Of a stretch of DNA of 64,000 bases, positions 1 through 8,745 are shown one piece after another (position 1 is the stretch's first letter; each line of letters begins with the position of its first letter). This DNA comes from Pseudomonas sp. PH1b (lineage in GTDB: Bacteria > Pseudomonadota > Gammaproteobacteria > Pseudomonadales > Pseudomonadaceae), in assembly GCF_000633395.1 (NCBI RefSeq), contig NZ_AYMU01000007.1, forward strand, positions 1 through 64,000. The letters are read 5' to 3'. The translations under genes and the position numbers were made by a program. The notes below the pieces were generated by a model. That model had not been told where the DNA came from. It worked only from the letters and a program-made list of their open reading frames with translations, and ran no database searches.

Positions 1-2
1 GT

Positions 3-362
<360 letters not shown>

Positions 363-655
363 CCACTACACAACCGCCTTGACGAAATCTAGGATGGGAG
401 CCTTGAGCAGCAACGCTACCGAACCAGCGGTAAAAATCTAGCGACGCCGCCATCGCGTGCAGAATACGGTGAACCTAGCATACTCCCCCGGCACTGGGAG
501 AGACGAGCCTAGGAGGACAAAAAATTGCTGCTATACCTATCGCCGCTTAGCTGGGAGCATATTGAACCTTGGTTAATTCTGCGCCAACATCAAATTACCC
601 CACGACATCAGGAAACATGTGGCCCCACTAAGTACTTAAGTAACCGATTGACTAC

Positions 656-1732
656 TTACACCGTACCTTGCTGGAAAACCTCAACATCCTCAATAAATAA
701 GCTTTCTATTTCACCGAATACTGTCCGAATAGCATCAACCAGAGTTGGATCAAAATGGCTTCCAGACTGCTCAAACAAATAGGACTGCGCTCTTTCAACT
801 GACCAACTATCCTTATATGGACGTGGCATACGCAGTGCATCGTAAACATCGCACAATGCGACAATACGTGCAGATAGAGGAATATCCTGGCCCGCTAGCC
901 CACGGGGATAACCACTGCCGTCCCATTTCTCATGATGGCAGTAGGCAATTTCCGCCGCCATACGGGTCAGATCACCTCCTTGCTCCTCGTGCAGAATCTC
1001 ATAGCCAATAGCCGCATGCTTCATCATAATTGCTCGCTCTTCCTTAGTAAGCGGCCCTTCTTTCAGAAGTATTTCATCCGGAATGCCTATTTTCCCCAGA
1101 TCATGCATAGGTGCCGCCAAACGCAGTACTTCACACCATTGAACAGTCATACCTATGGCTCTTGCCAGTAATGCCGATGAGTCTCCAATCCGGCGAATAT
1201 GATTGCCAGTTTCATTATCGCGATAACTGGCTGCACGAGATAAGGCCCTAATAGCGGCCTGATAACTTTCCTGTAATTGCAACGTACGCCTGACGACCTT
1301 CATTTCAAGTTCAAGATTCAGCTTTTGCAGCTTTTTGCTCGCCTGTGCTAGACGCAAACAATTGCGCACACGCAAAACCAACTCAGGTAAATCCAAAGGC
1401 TTGGTCAGATGATCATTAGCCCCCAACTCCAAACCCAGTCGCCGACTATTAACATCACTCAGCGCTGTCAGAATGATAATGGGTTGCCTTGAGCGGTCTC
1501 GGTCCTTGAGCTGTCGCAGAATCTCAAACCCGTCAGGCTCAGGCATGTCCAGATCCAACAGCAGGAGATCCCAGTCCTCGCGCTGGGACCACTCTAGCCC
1601 CTGGCGGGACTCAGAAAAGCTGACAATCTCACTCAACCCAAATGCCTTGAGGCTTGAGGAGAGCAAACGCAGATTCGCTGCTACGTCATCAATGATAAGT
1701 ATTCGGGTATCGAGAGGAATATCAGTGAACAT
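656..1732 (-). CDS. Response regulator with HD-GYP output (c-di-GMP phosphodiesterase)
   Basis: About 358 aa. Receiver domain (about residues 8-125) with the acidic pair LIIDD, phosphoacceptor Asp in LLDLDMPEPDG (near residue 60), switch Thr in ILTALSD and Lys in LTKPLD. A short coiled linker leads to a complete HD-GYP domain: MHDLGKIGIPDEIL, HHEKWDGSGYP and ARIVALCDVYDAL. HD-GYP proteins hydrolyse c-di-GMP, and this layout is that of RpfG. The chosen ATG at 1732 has AAGGAG seven bases upstream and overlaps the end of the kinase gene before it by 11 bases, so the two are surely co-translated and the kinase is the likely phosphodonor. All metal-binding residues appear present, so an active enzyme is inferred. 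Confidence 0.9.
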   Translation of the reverse strand: MFTDIPLDTRILIIDDVAANLRLLSSSLKAFGLSEIVSFSESRQGLEWSQREDWDLLLLDLDMPEPDGFEILRQLKDRDRSRQPIIILTALSDVNSRRLGLELGANDHLTKPLDLPELVLRVRNCLRLAQASKKLQKLNLELEMKVVRRTLQLQESYQAAIRALSRAASYRDNETGNHIRRIGDSSALLARAIGMTVQWCEVLRLAAPMHDLGKIGIPDEILLKEGPLTKEERAIMMKHAAIGYEILHEEQGGDLTRMAAEIAYCHHEKWDGSGYPRGLAGQDIPLSARIVALCDVYDALRMPRPYKDSWSVERAQSYLFEQSGSHFDPTLVDAIRTVFGEIESLFIEDVEVFQQGTV

Positions 1733-4589
1733 CAAAGTTCTCCTTCTCCAGCAACGCATCAAGGACTTCACGCACCGCGTCCACTTCCAGTGGTTTTTTT
1801 AGCACGGCCTGAAACTCGAACCCAACCCAGGCCAATACCTTGGGAGAAGACCCTAGCAGTACGACAGACATCGACTCCGCGTTCAAACTACGCCTTAACT
1901 TTCCAAGTAGAGTTGAACGATTGATATCTTCATCATCACAATCGAGTATCAGAATGCCAGGCGCACCTTCAACTCCTGAATCACTGACACAGCTCTCCAG
2001 CGCCCCATACCTAAGCATGGCACGCTCTGCTGTAATTATAGAAATCAAAGGCAAAATAGACTCATCGTTTCCCGCATAGAAAATGACAGTCTGTCGTTCC
2101 TCCCTGATGCACACTGCCTCGTTTGGGCGCGCTTGCGCAAGCTCAACCCAGAATCGACTGCCCTTGCCCGGCTCGCTGAAAAGCCCCATATCCCCCCCCA
2201 TCAAACCAGCCAGCTCGCGACAAAGGGCAAGGCCAATACCCGTGCCTTGAATAGCAGTATTTTCTTTGCCTAGTCGTTGGAAAGGCTCGAACAAGGCCGA
2301 TTGTAGATCGGGTTCGATTCCCAGTCCTTCATCCTCGACAAATAGACGGACCCTTTCCCCAGAAATCTCTGCCCCAATCCAAAGCCGACAGCCAGGGCGA
2401 TTGTATTTAATTGCGTTTGACAACAAATTCAGCATGATTTGCCGTAAACGACGAGCATCCGCATACACCTCTGTAGGCACGTCTCTGATCAAAAGCTCAA
2501 GAATCAGCCCTGAAGCCAGGGCCTGGGAACGAACCATGTCGGCACACTCTTTCAATATGGCAGGAACAGACACGGGCTTAAGCGTAAGTTTCTGTGGTTC
2601 GGCCTGCAGGCTTGACCAATCGAGCAGATCATCGACCAGTTGGGCCAAGTGCGTGCTAGCTACAAGAATCTCGTCTAAGTATTGCTCGTCCGTTTGATTA
2701 CGAGATCCCATACGCATCAACTGAGTAAAGCCCTGAATGGCGTTTAGGGGAGTTCGCAGTTCGTGGCTCATACTGGAAATGAAACGGGACTTGGCCTGGC
2801 TGGCCGCCTGGCTCTGCAAGGTGCGTTCACGCAGGTCCATTTCTGTCAGTTTGAGCGCGTCGATGTCCACCAAGGTACCTACCGCAACCCCTCCTCCGTC
2901 CAGGATCCCCCTAATCATCCGACCACGTACGAGCAGCCACAGAAAACTACCATCCGGACGACTGAGCCTGAATTCAAGATCGACCCGACTGGTCTGCCCC
3001 ATACGCAACGAGTCGAAAGCCAACATCATGGACTGCGCATCATTGGCATCAAGTCGAGTCAGGAACGCCTCGCGACTTATCGGCGTCTCAGGAAGCTCAA
3101 GCCTGGCCGCCAGCCCTCCACGTAACGTCAGGCTATCGTCATCAAGACAGTATTCCCAAAGGCCGGTTGTGGCGTTTTCCATGACCAATGTCAAACGCTC
3201 CTGTGCGACATGGCGCTGCTGCTCACTTGTTGCCAGTTGGCTCCCCATAGTCAGGACACTACCTGCCATCTCATTGAGTTCAAGTATTCCTGAATCGACA
3301 CGGACAGGTTGCCAACACCCCCGCCCAATCTCACAAAGCATTTGCACGATCCCCGAAATGGGCTGACGTAGCTGTTCACTCAGTTTGCGGGAACGATGCC
3401 AGAGCGCACTGAAAAACACCGAATAGAACAACATCAGCCCCACAATCATCAGGTAGCCTATGTTGCGAAAATAAATGGCCAATTTATCCGTTTCAGCCAT
3501 AACATCTTGCTTATCGGCAACGGCCAGTAACTTCCAGCCTGTGCTCTTAATCTCCTTCCAGGCAAACAAATGTGGACGCCCCTGCAAGACTACCTCACTG
3601 ACCCCCGAGTCCCCCATCTGTAGCTTGTTCGCCATTACAATCGTGTCATCACGCTGCCCCAGGTTGAACACTCGAGGTTTGAAGACTTCCACGTGTGCTG
3701 ACGCGTTAACATCAAAAGCTTTGAGCTCACGAATAGCGAAATCATCTTCAGCCTGAGACGGCATCGCCATGATGCTCATATCATCACTGACTAATAGCAG
3801 ATAGCCAGACCATGGAACCCGGAGACGCGTAATCTCTCTCAGGATGCCATCAACGGTGATGTCGAGCCCCACAACTCCCTCAAGAAAATCATCACGGTAG
3901 ACGGGCGACACCACCGACATCATCCAACCGTGCCCAGCGGGATCCAAATATACTTCCGTCCAGCGGGTCTTTCTCTGCGGATTGTGGCTCGCATCTGCCA
4001 AATAGAAAAAGTTGTACTCTGGAATCCGCATATCCACTGGGTACTGCTTATCGGTGCGAAACCAAGGATATATCCGATTGTAACTGTCCCAAGAGTTGAA
4101 ATAGAGGCTCGCTATCATCGGATCAATCTGTTTGATCTGCTTGAGCAAGGTATCGATGCTGGCAAGCCGCTGTACCTTATCCAGGTCTTGCCCATCCAAG
4201 GGCGTCGCTGCCGAATAGAAAGATGCCGCCCCCCCCTGATCAGTGCTGCTGTAACGTGCGCCTTCGGGAGTGACGCTCAGGGTCTCATCACGCGCACTGA
4301 CAGGAGCGGCAAGCGCCTGCCTAGCCATCGCACCAAGCAGACCGGCCAAGTCGGCCAAACTTCCGAGTTTGCTCTCGATGATAAGAGCATTCTGCTCCAC
4401 GCTAGCACTCAAGCTATCAATCGCGCTGCGCTTGAGATAATCGACTTGCGTCTCTCGAGTGACTTGATTGGTCACCAAGTAGCTCGCAATTAAAAGCGTT
4501 TCAACCAGAAGTAACGGTATAAGCGCACTGCTCAAGAAGGAACGCCAGATCCATTGCCGTAGGCGGATTTTCGGAACAGCCTGTCTCAT
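1722..4589 (-). CDS. Membrane sensor histidine kinase: dCache, PAS, HisKA, HATPase, degenerate receiver
   Basis: About 955 aa from the ATG at 4589, which has a perfect TGGAGG. Order: TM helix near residues 15-40 (ALIPLLLVETLLIASYL); a periplasmic double-Cache-like sensor to about 375, including the segment with YNFFYLADASHNP; a second TM helix (NIGYLMIVGLMLFYSVFF); a PAS/PAC region about 470-590; HisKA with His near 609 in SSMSHELRTPLN; HATPase with NLLSNAIKYN, VEDEGLGI and GTGIGLALC. The last 110 residues fold like a receiver (LILDCDDED, VLLGSS, LKKPLE), but the first acidic pair is replaced by FYAGNDES, so this domain is probably not a normal phosphoacceptor. Cache sensors bind small extracellular ligands; the ligand here is unknown. 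The partner is the overlapping HD-GYP regulator. Confidence 0.88.
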   Translation of the reverse strand: MRQAVPKIRLRQWIWRSFLSSALIPLLLVETLLIASYLVTNQVTRETQVDYLKRSAIDSLSASVEQNALIIESKLGSLADLAGLLGAMARQALAAPVSARDETLSVTPEGARYSSTDQGGAASFYSAATPLDGQDLDKVQRLASIDTLLKQIKQIDPMIASLYFNSWDSYNRIYPWFRTDKQYPVDMRIPEYNFFYLADASHNPQRKTRWTEVYLDPAGHGWMMSVVSPVYRDDFLEGVVGLDITVDGILREITRLRVPWSGYLLLVSDDMSIMAMPSQAEDDFAIRELKAFDVNASAHVEVFKPRVFNLGQRDDTIVMANKLQMGDSGVSEVVLQGRPHLFAWKEIKSTGWKLLAVADKQDVMAETDKLAIYFRNIGYLMIVGLMLFYSVFFSALWHRSRKLSEQLRQPISGIVQMLCEIGRGCWQPVRVDSGILELNEMAGSVLTMGSQLATSEQQRHVAQERLTLVMENATTGLWEYCLDDDSLTLRGGLAARLELPETPISREAFLTRLDANDAQSMMLAFDSLRMGQTSRVDLEFRLSRPDGSFLWLLVRGRMIRGILDGGGVAVGTLVDIDALKLTEMDLRERTLQSQAASQAKSRFISSMSHELRTPLNAIQGFTQLMRMGSRNQTDEQYLDEILVASTHLAQLVDDLLDWSSLQAEPQKLTLKPVSVPAILKECADMVRSQALASGLILELLIRDVPTEVYADARRLRQIMLNLLSNAIKYNRPGCRLWIGAEISGERVRLFVEDEGLGIEPDLQSALFEPFQRLGKENTAIQGTGIGLALCRELAGLMGGDMGLFSEPGKGSRFWVELAQARPNEAVCIREERQTVIFYAGNDESILPLISIITAERAMLRYGALESCVSDSGVEGAPGILILDCDDEDINRSTLLGKLRRSLNAESMSVVLLGSSPKVLAWVGFEFQAVLKKPLEVDAVREVLDALLEKENFDVH

Positions 4590-4679
4590 AAGGCCTCCAG
4601 AGGGAAGATTTCCTGTCAGCAACAGAGCCAAATCCATCATATAATTTTATGTCGAATGCATCAGATGCAGCATCTTGCA

Positions 4680-4870
4680 TCATTCCTTCAGCGAGCCCCC
4701 CGCTGCGCCAGTCAAACCAATAGCCTGATCGACCCTGGATTTAGCCTGAAAGGCCGACTGTAACTGATAAGGTAACGATTCATCCCTTGCGATGACTCCC
4801 TGCTCCTCGGCAGCTCTGGCAATCATCAACATCTGTGCATTGATCGAAACTATGGTTCGAACTATGCCCC
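4680..4870 (-). pseudogene. Possible C-terminal scrap of a chemoreceptor
   Basis: On the minus strand an open stretch of about 60 codons ends at a TGA at 4680-4682. It contains SINAQMLMIARAAEEQG, which resembles the INxQI-A-AAEEQ heptad near the end of methyl-accepting chemotaxis proteins. No start and no signalling hairpin are present. It lies just upstream of the kinase gene and looks like debris of a deleted receptor. The match is short and the call is tentative. Confidence 0.3.
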
Positions 4871-5262
4871 CAACGTTCTCCTAATCTCAACCGCCTAACA
4901 AGCCTGTTTAGCTCGACTATGTATCGTCTAAACCTGCCACCGCAGAGAGGAAACCATTTTTCTACGTCCTGCGCTGATTATTTAGTGCGCAAGGTAATTA
5001 TGCGAACCTCACCGGCGACCACTAAGAAACCTCGCCCATTTTCCACCGCATACGCATGCTAAATTGCAGCATTGAACACCAAGGGCGCTAGCTTGGACTT
5101 AAAAACACCTTGCCGTGTTACCTACATCATATTGCAGGCGGTAGCAGCCTGCTCGATTTTGGTGCTTTACTTCTGCCGACAACCATGGATTAGACCTGTT
5201 CATAATCATGGCGAACCTTGGTGTAAAATTCATAAAATACGCGCGCCTCCGAACTGAAGTCT
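4871..5262. other. Intergenic stretch, nothing recognised
   Basis: About 390 bases between the receptor scrap and the broken chemoreceptor. Both strands are interrupted by many stops, and I see no convincing gene, RNA or repeat. The true 5' part of the downstream chemoreceptor gene should be here but cannot be recognised, which suggests a deletion or rearrangement. Confidence 0.5.
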
Positions 5263-5268
5263 AATGCA

Positions 5269-6768
5269 TTGCATAGTCGTAACTGGATGGCGAGCGTACG
5301 CGAGATCGGCAAAATGAAGGCCGGCACCCTGCGCCTACGCCTGGAAAGCCTACGCATTACTGTGACCACCGATGAGCAGCAGCGACAAACCCGCATCGCC
5401 GCGTTGAGCGGTTATCGCAGTACACTCAAGGACATCATCAGCAGTTACCCGCCACTGATTTCGGGGCCTGCGGAGCGTGAGCTGTACCAGGCGGTGGCCG
5501 GCGACGCCCAGAACTATTTTAAGCTGCTGGACGAACTGGAGCCGCTGCTTCGCAGCGGTGACAACGTCGCGGCCATCACCCTGATCAACACCCGCGTCAG
5601 CCCCACGACCAACTCCCTGCAGGAGAAGATGGACAAACTCTCGGACTTCAACGACGAGGGCGCCAAGAGGGCCGGGCAGCAAGCGTCTTCGATCTACAGC
5701 AGTGGCGTGACTCTGGTCACTAGCCTACTGGCGGTTACCGTCGTGCTCACCGTCGTCCTCGCCGCGGTGCTGACCCGCAGCATTACCTCGCCCCTTAGCG
5801 AGGCCCTGGCCGTGGCCGAACGCATTGCCGGCAGTGACCTTTCCCAGGAGATCGGGGTCAGTGGCCGCGATGAAGCGGGTCGCCTGCTAGCGGCCCTGGC
5901 GAAGATGCAGACCAACCTGAGGGAAACCATCGCTCACATCGCCGACTCCTCCACCCAACTGGCCTCGGCTTCAGAGGAAATGACCGCCGTGACCGAAGAC
6001 GCCAGCCGTGGGCTAGTGCGGTAGAACGATGAGGTCAATCAGGCGGCCACAGCGGTTACCGAAATGAGCGCTGCGGTAGACGAGGTGGCACGCAACGCAG
6101 ACGCCGCCGCCCAATCCTCCCGGAAATCCATGGAATTCACCCACTCCGGCATCGACAACGTGGCGAAGACCCTCAAAGCCATCGAAGGCCTGGCTGGCAA
6201 CGTCGCCATCACCGGCGAGCAGGTCAAGGCCCTGTCCAGCCGGGCCCAGAACATTAGCAAAGTCGTGGACGTGATTCGCGCCATTGCCGAACAGACTAAC
6301 CTACTGGCACTCAACGCAGCCATCGAAGCCGCCCGTGCTGGCGAACAAGGCCGCGGCTTCGCAGTGGTGGCAGATGAAGTGCGAGCCCTGGCCCACCGCA
6401 CGCAGCAGTCGACCCAGGAAATCGAACAGATGATCACCGCGATCCAGGCCGATTCGGCCGAGGCGGTGAGTGCGATGAACGTCAGCGCCGAGATGGCAAA
6501 CAGTTCGATTGCCGTGGCGCAGAACGCGGATGTGTCCCTCAAACAGATTGCCCAGGCAATTACCCAGATCAATGAGCGCAACCTGCTGATTGCCACCGCC
6601 TCGGAAGAACAGGCTCAGGTAGCGCGTGAGGCTGATCAGAATCTGACCATCATTCGCGAGCTGGCGATTCAAAGCTCCGCAGGGGCCAGCCAAACGGCAA
6701 GTGCCTGTGGGGAGATGGCCAATCTGGCGATTGAGTTGAACCGATTGGTGACGCGATTCAAGGTTTGA
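5269..6768 (+). pseudogene. Methyl-accepting chemotaxis protein, truncated and split by an amber codon
   Basis: One reading frame (5269-6768) encodes most of a transmembrane chemoreceptor: the end of a four-helix-bundle ligand domain (from NWMASVREIGKM), a TM helix (VTLVTSLLAVTVVLTVVLAAV), HAMP, and the signalling hairpin with [20 protein letters not shown]. Two lesions are visible. The first TM helix and start of the ligand domain are missing; a stop lies upstream and only a TTG is available. A TAG at 6022-6024 interrupts the cytoplasmic part; family members have Gln there (R-Q-N-D-E), so a single C-to-T change of CAG explains it. The downstream part remains open, so the amber is probably recent while the 5' loss is structural. 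A working product is unlikely. Confidence 0.88.
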
Positions 6769-6821
6769 TAGGACGCCGGCCCAGGTTAGGGCAGGAGACG
6801 GCAATCAACCTAGCTTCGAAG

Positions 6822-6925
6822 TGGTCTGTCCCAGAACTGGTGGAGAGGTAGTTAAGAGTTACTACTCGCATAGCGCCGCTCAAACTCCACCGGACTGAGA
6901 TAACCCAGCGTCGAGTGGCGGCTGG
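6822..6925 (-). mobile_element. IS3-family right-end remnant (copy 1 of 3)
   Basis: Reading the minus strand, the segment encodes the last residues of an IS3 OrfB, RHSTLGYLSPVEFERRY, then a stop and the terminal sequence whose plus-strand form begins TGGTCTGTCCCAGAACTGG at 6822. Everything upstream in the transposase is gone. The same terminus occurs at 8410 and 25719 in the same orientation. Confidence 0.85.
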
Positions 6926-6963
6926 ACTGCCCCCGACACCGTAGACATCTCCAGCCTATGCTG
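6923..6963 (+). repeat. Solo IS terminus, TGGACTGC...TAGACAT type (copy 1 of 3)
   Basis: TGGACTGCCCCC, seven bases, TAGACAT, then GCCTATGCTG. About 32 of 40 positions match 40038-40077, and the first 12 bases plus the TAGACAT at the same spacing match 32039 onward. Such a TG start with a nearby TAGACA is usual for the ends of some IS3-family elements. No transposase is attached to this copy. It abuts the other IS3 remnant directly, so insertions have been stacked here. Confidence 0.5.
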
Positions 6964-7022
6964 GCCAACAACCCTCATGCCGAGGGCTGTCTCTTTACCA
7001 TTCTGTTTCTTCTCTGAAGAGA

Positions 7023-8336
7023 CTAATGTTCGAACTCAGTGAACTGGCTTATTATATCTACCACCTGGCGGGTTCTTTCACGGACCTCCAACAACATAGT
7101 GCCTGCCTGAACCGCTAGAGTTACGCCATGCTCTACCTGCTTCTGACTTGTCTGCATGCTGCCCACCGCGCTCTGCGTCAGTTCGTGGTTGTGATTTACT
7201 ACTTCGTTGATTTCCAGTGTTGCTTGACTGGTGCGTGAGGCTAAGTTGCGGACCTCATCGGCTACAACAGCGAAGCCGCGACCTTGCTCGCCGGCACGCG
7301 CTGCCTCAATTGCGGCATTGAGCGCCAGGAGGTTGGTCTGATCGGCAATACTGCGGATAGTCTGAACAATGCTGCCAATCTTCTCTGATTGCTCACTGAC
7401 CGCCCTAATTGAAGTGGCAGCAACGCCTAACTCAACGGCGATAGCATGCATAACCTCAACAGTCTGTTCCGCCACTTTAGCACCTGCCTGTGTACACGAA
7501 TCCGTCTGCAATGAAGTATCGTAGGTGCGTCTAGCTGTTTCCACTTCAGCCTCGTGGTGGCGTACCTGAACAGTGATGTCGGTGGCGAACTTTACTACCT
7601 TATACAGTCTACCCTTTGCATCGAATATCGGATTATAACTGGCCTCTAGCCAGACAATTTCACCATGGCTGGTAAAGCGCTTGAACTGGCCACGAACGTA
7701 TTCGCCTTGATTTAGCCGAGCCCAGAACTGCTGGTAGTTTACTGACCTGCTTTCAGCCAGGTCACAAAAAATGCGATGATGTTTGCCTCGAATGTCTTCC
7801 AGGCGGTACTCCATGACGTTGCAGAACATCTCGTTCGCATAAATCACCTCTCCCTGCAAGGTGAACTCAATCTCGGCCATTGAGCGACGGATGGCGTTTA
7901 CAAGCCCTTCTCTCTCTTGCTCGCGGATCACCTGCGAGGTGATATCCGTGGAAATTTTAATGACTCTGGAAACACGGCCTTCATTATTGCGTACGGGATT
8001 GTAGCTGGCCTCCAACCATATCTCTTCGCCCCGCTTGTTCAACCTCAGATAGCGGTTACAGTAGAATTCGCCACGGCCCAGATGGCTCCAAAACTCAGCG
8101 TAGTCTTGGCTGGAAGCATAGTCCTGCTCGCAGAACATGCTGTGGTGCTTGCCACGAATGTCTTCTAATTCATAGCCGGTGATGAGGAGGAAGTTGGTAT
8201 TGGCGGTGAGGATGGTTCCATCAGGCAGGAACTCAATCATTGCCATTGAACGACTGAGCGCCTCTAGAGTGGACCTAACCTCGGCGAGTTCGGACTGGCT
8301 GCGCTCCAAGGCTTCATGGGTGCGTGAGCGAAACAT
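7023..8336 (-). CDS. BdlA-like soluble chemoreceptor (PAS-PAS-MCP)
   Basis: 437 aa with no TM helix. Two PAS/PAC units (about residues 25-140 and 150-265) share the phrases LEDIRGKHH and WLEASYNP. They are followed by a short MCP signalling domain with [20 protein letters not shown]. This is the architecture and length of P. aeruginosa BdlA (417 aa), a cytoplasmic receptor needed for biofilm dispersal that acts with c-di-GMP enzymes, and is also close to Aer-type receptors. The ATG at 8336 follows GGGAGAGG. The gene stands alone between two IS3 right ends that have the same orientation. A role in c-di-GMP-linked dispersal or energy taxis is inferred from architecture; Pseudomonas genomes carry several such paralogs, so the exact function is open. 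Confidence 0.8.
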   Translation of the reverse strand: MFRSRTHEALERSQSELAEVRSTLEALSRSMAMIEFLPDGTILTANTNFLLITGYELEDIRGKHHSMFCEQDYASSQDYAEFWSHLGRGEFYCNRYLRLNKRGEEIWLEASYNPVRNNEGRVSRVIKISTDITSQVIREQEREGLVNAIRRSMAEIEFTLQGEVIYANEMFCNVMEYRLEDIRGKHHRIFCDLAESRSVNYQQFWARLNQGEYVRGQFKRFTSHGEIVWLEASYNPIFDAKGRLYKVVKFATDITVQVRHHEAEVETARRTYDTSLQTDSCTQAGAKVAEQTVEVMHAIAVELGVAATSIRAVSEQSEKIGSIVQTIRSIADQTNLLALNAAIEAARAGEQGRGFAVVADEVRNLASRTSQATLEINEVVNHNHELTQSAVGSMQTSQKQVEHGVTLAVQAGTMLLEVRERTRQVVDIISQFTEFEH

Positions 8337-8409
8337 ATCTACCTCTCCCTTTTTAAATTGCTGCTAACGTCGGTAGGTTTAATTCGTCAAGGTTCGTAAC
8401 CAAGCTTAC

Positions 8410-8590
8410 TGGTCTGTCCCAAAACTGGTGGACTGATGGTTAAGTGCTACTGTTCGCATTTCACCGCTCAAACTCCATGTGACTGATGTAGTCAAACGTT
8501 AAGCGGTGATGGCAGTACTTGTAAAAGCGAATGTAGTCTAATACTTCGGATTTCGCCTCTTGGTAGCTGGCGAAACGTGTCAGGCAACGC
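8410..8590 (-). mobile_element. IS3-family right-end remnant (copy 2 of 3)
   Basis: The plus strand begins TGGTCTGTCCCAAAACTGG at 8410. The minus strand encodes about 43 residues of OrfB C-terminus, including RFASYQEAKSEVLDYIRFYK and then HHRLTFDYISHMEFER and a stop. It is degenerate relative to copy 1 (ISHMEFER against LSPVEFER). It replaced the 5' part of the GGDEF gene whose tail starts directly after it. Confidence 0.85.
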
Positions 8591-8595
8591 CTTCG

Positions 8596-8745
8596 TTGCC
8601 TCTCACTCTCTTGCAGCCTGATAGCAAATCCGATGCTACTTTGTTTAAGGTCGTTGATCGGAAGCTGTATCAGGCCAAGGAGTCAGGTCGAAATGATGTC
8701 GCCCTGCATGACCATGATCTCCTTGTATTATCAATACTGAGGTGA
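8596..8745 (+). pseudogene. GGDEF-domain tail (truncated diguanylate cyclase)
   Basis: The frame ending at the TGA at 8743-8745 encodes SKSDATLFKVVDRKLYQAKE followed by SGRNDVALHD. This is the typical end of a GGDEF domain, where the family has A-D-x-A-L-Y-x-A-K-x-x-G-R-N. The catalytic GGDEF loop and everything before it are absent, replaced by the IS3 end. Its stop overlaps the GTG of the hybrid kinase (GTGA), so an intact diguanylate cyclase was once translationally coupled to that kinase. Confidence 0.75.

Noticed and set aside
525..782. 85-codon frame with a good AGGAGGAC before a TTG
   Set aside because: Runs into the 3' end of the HD-GYP gene on the other strand and has no protein character beyond the first residues.
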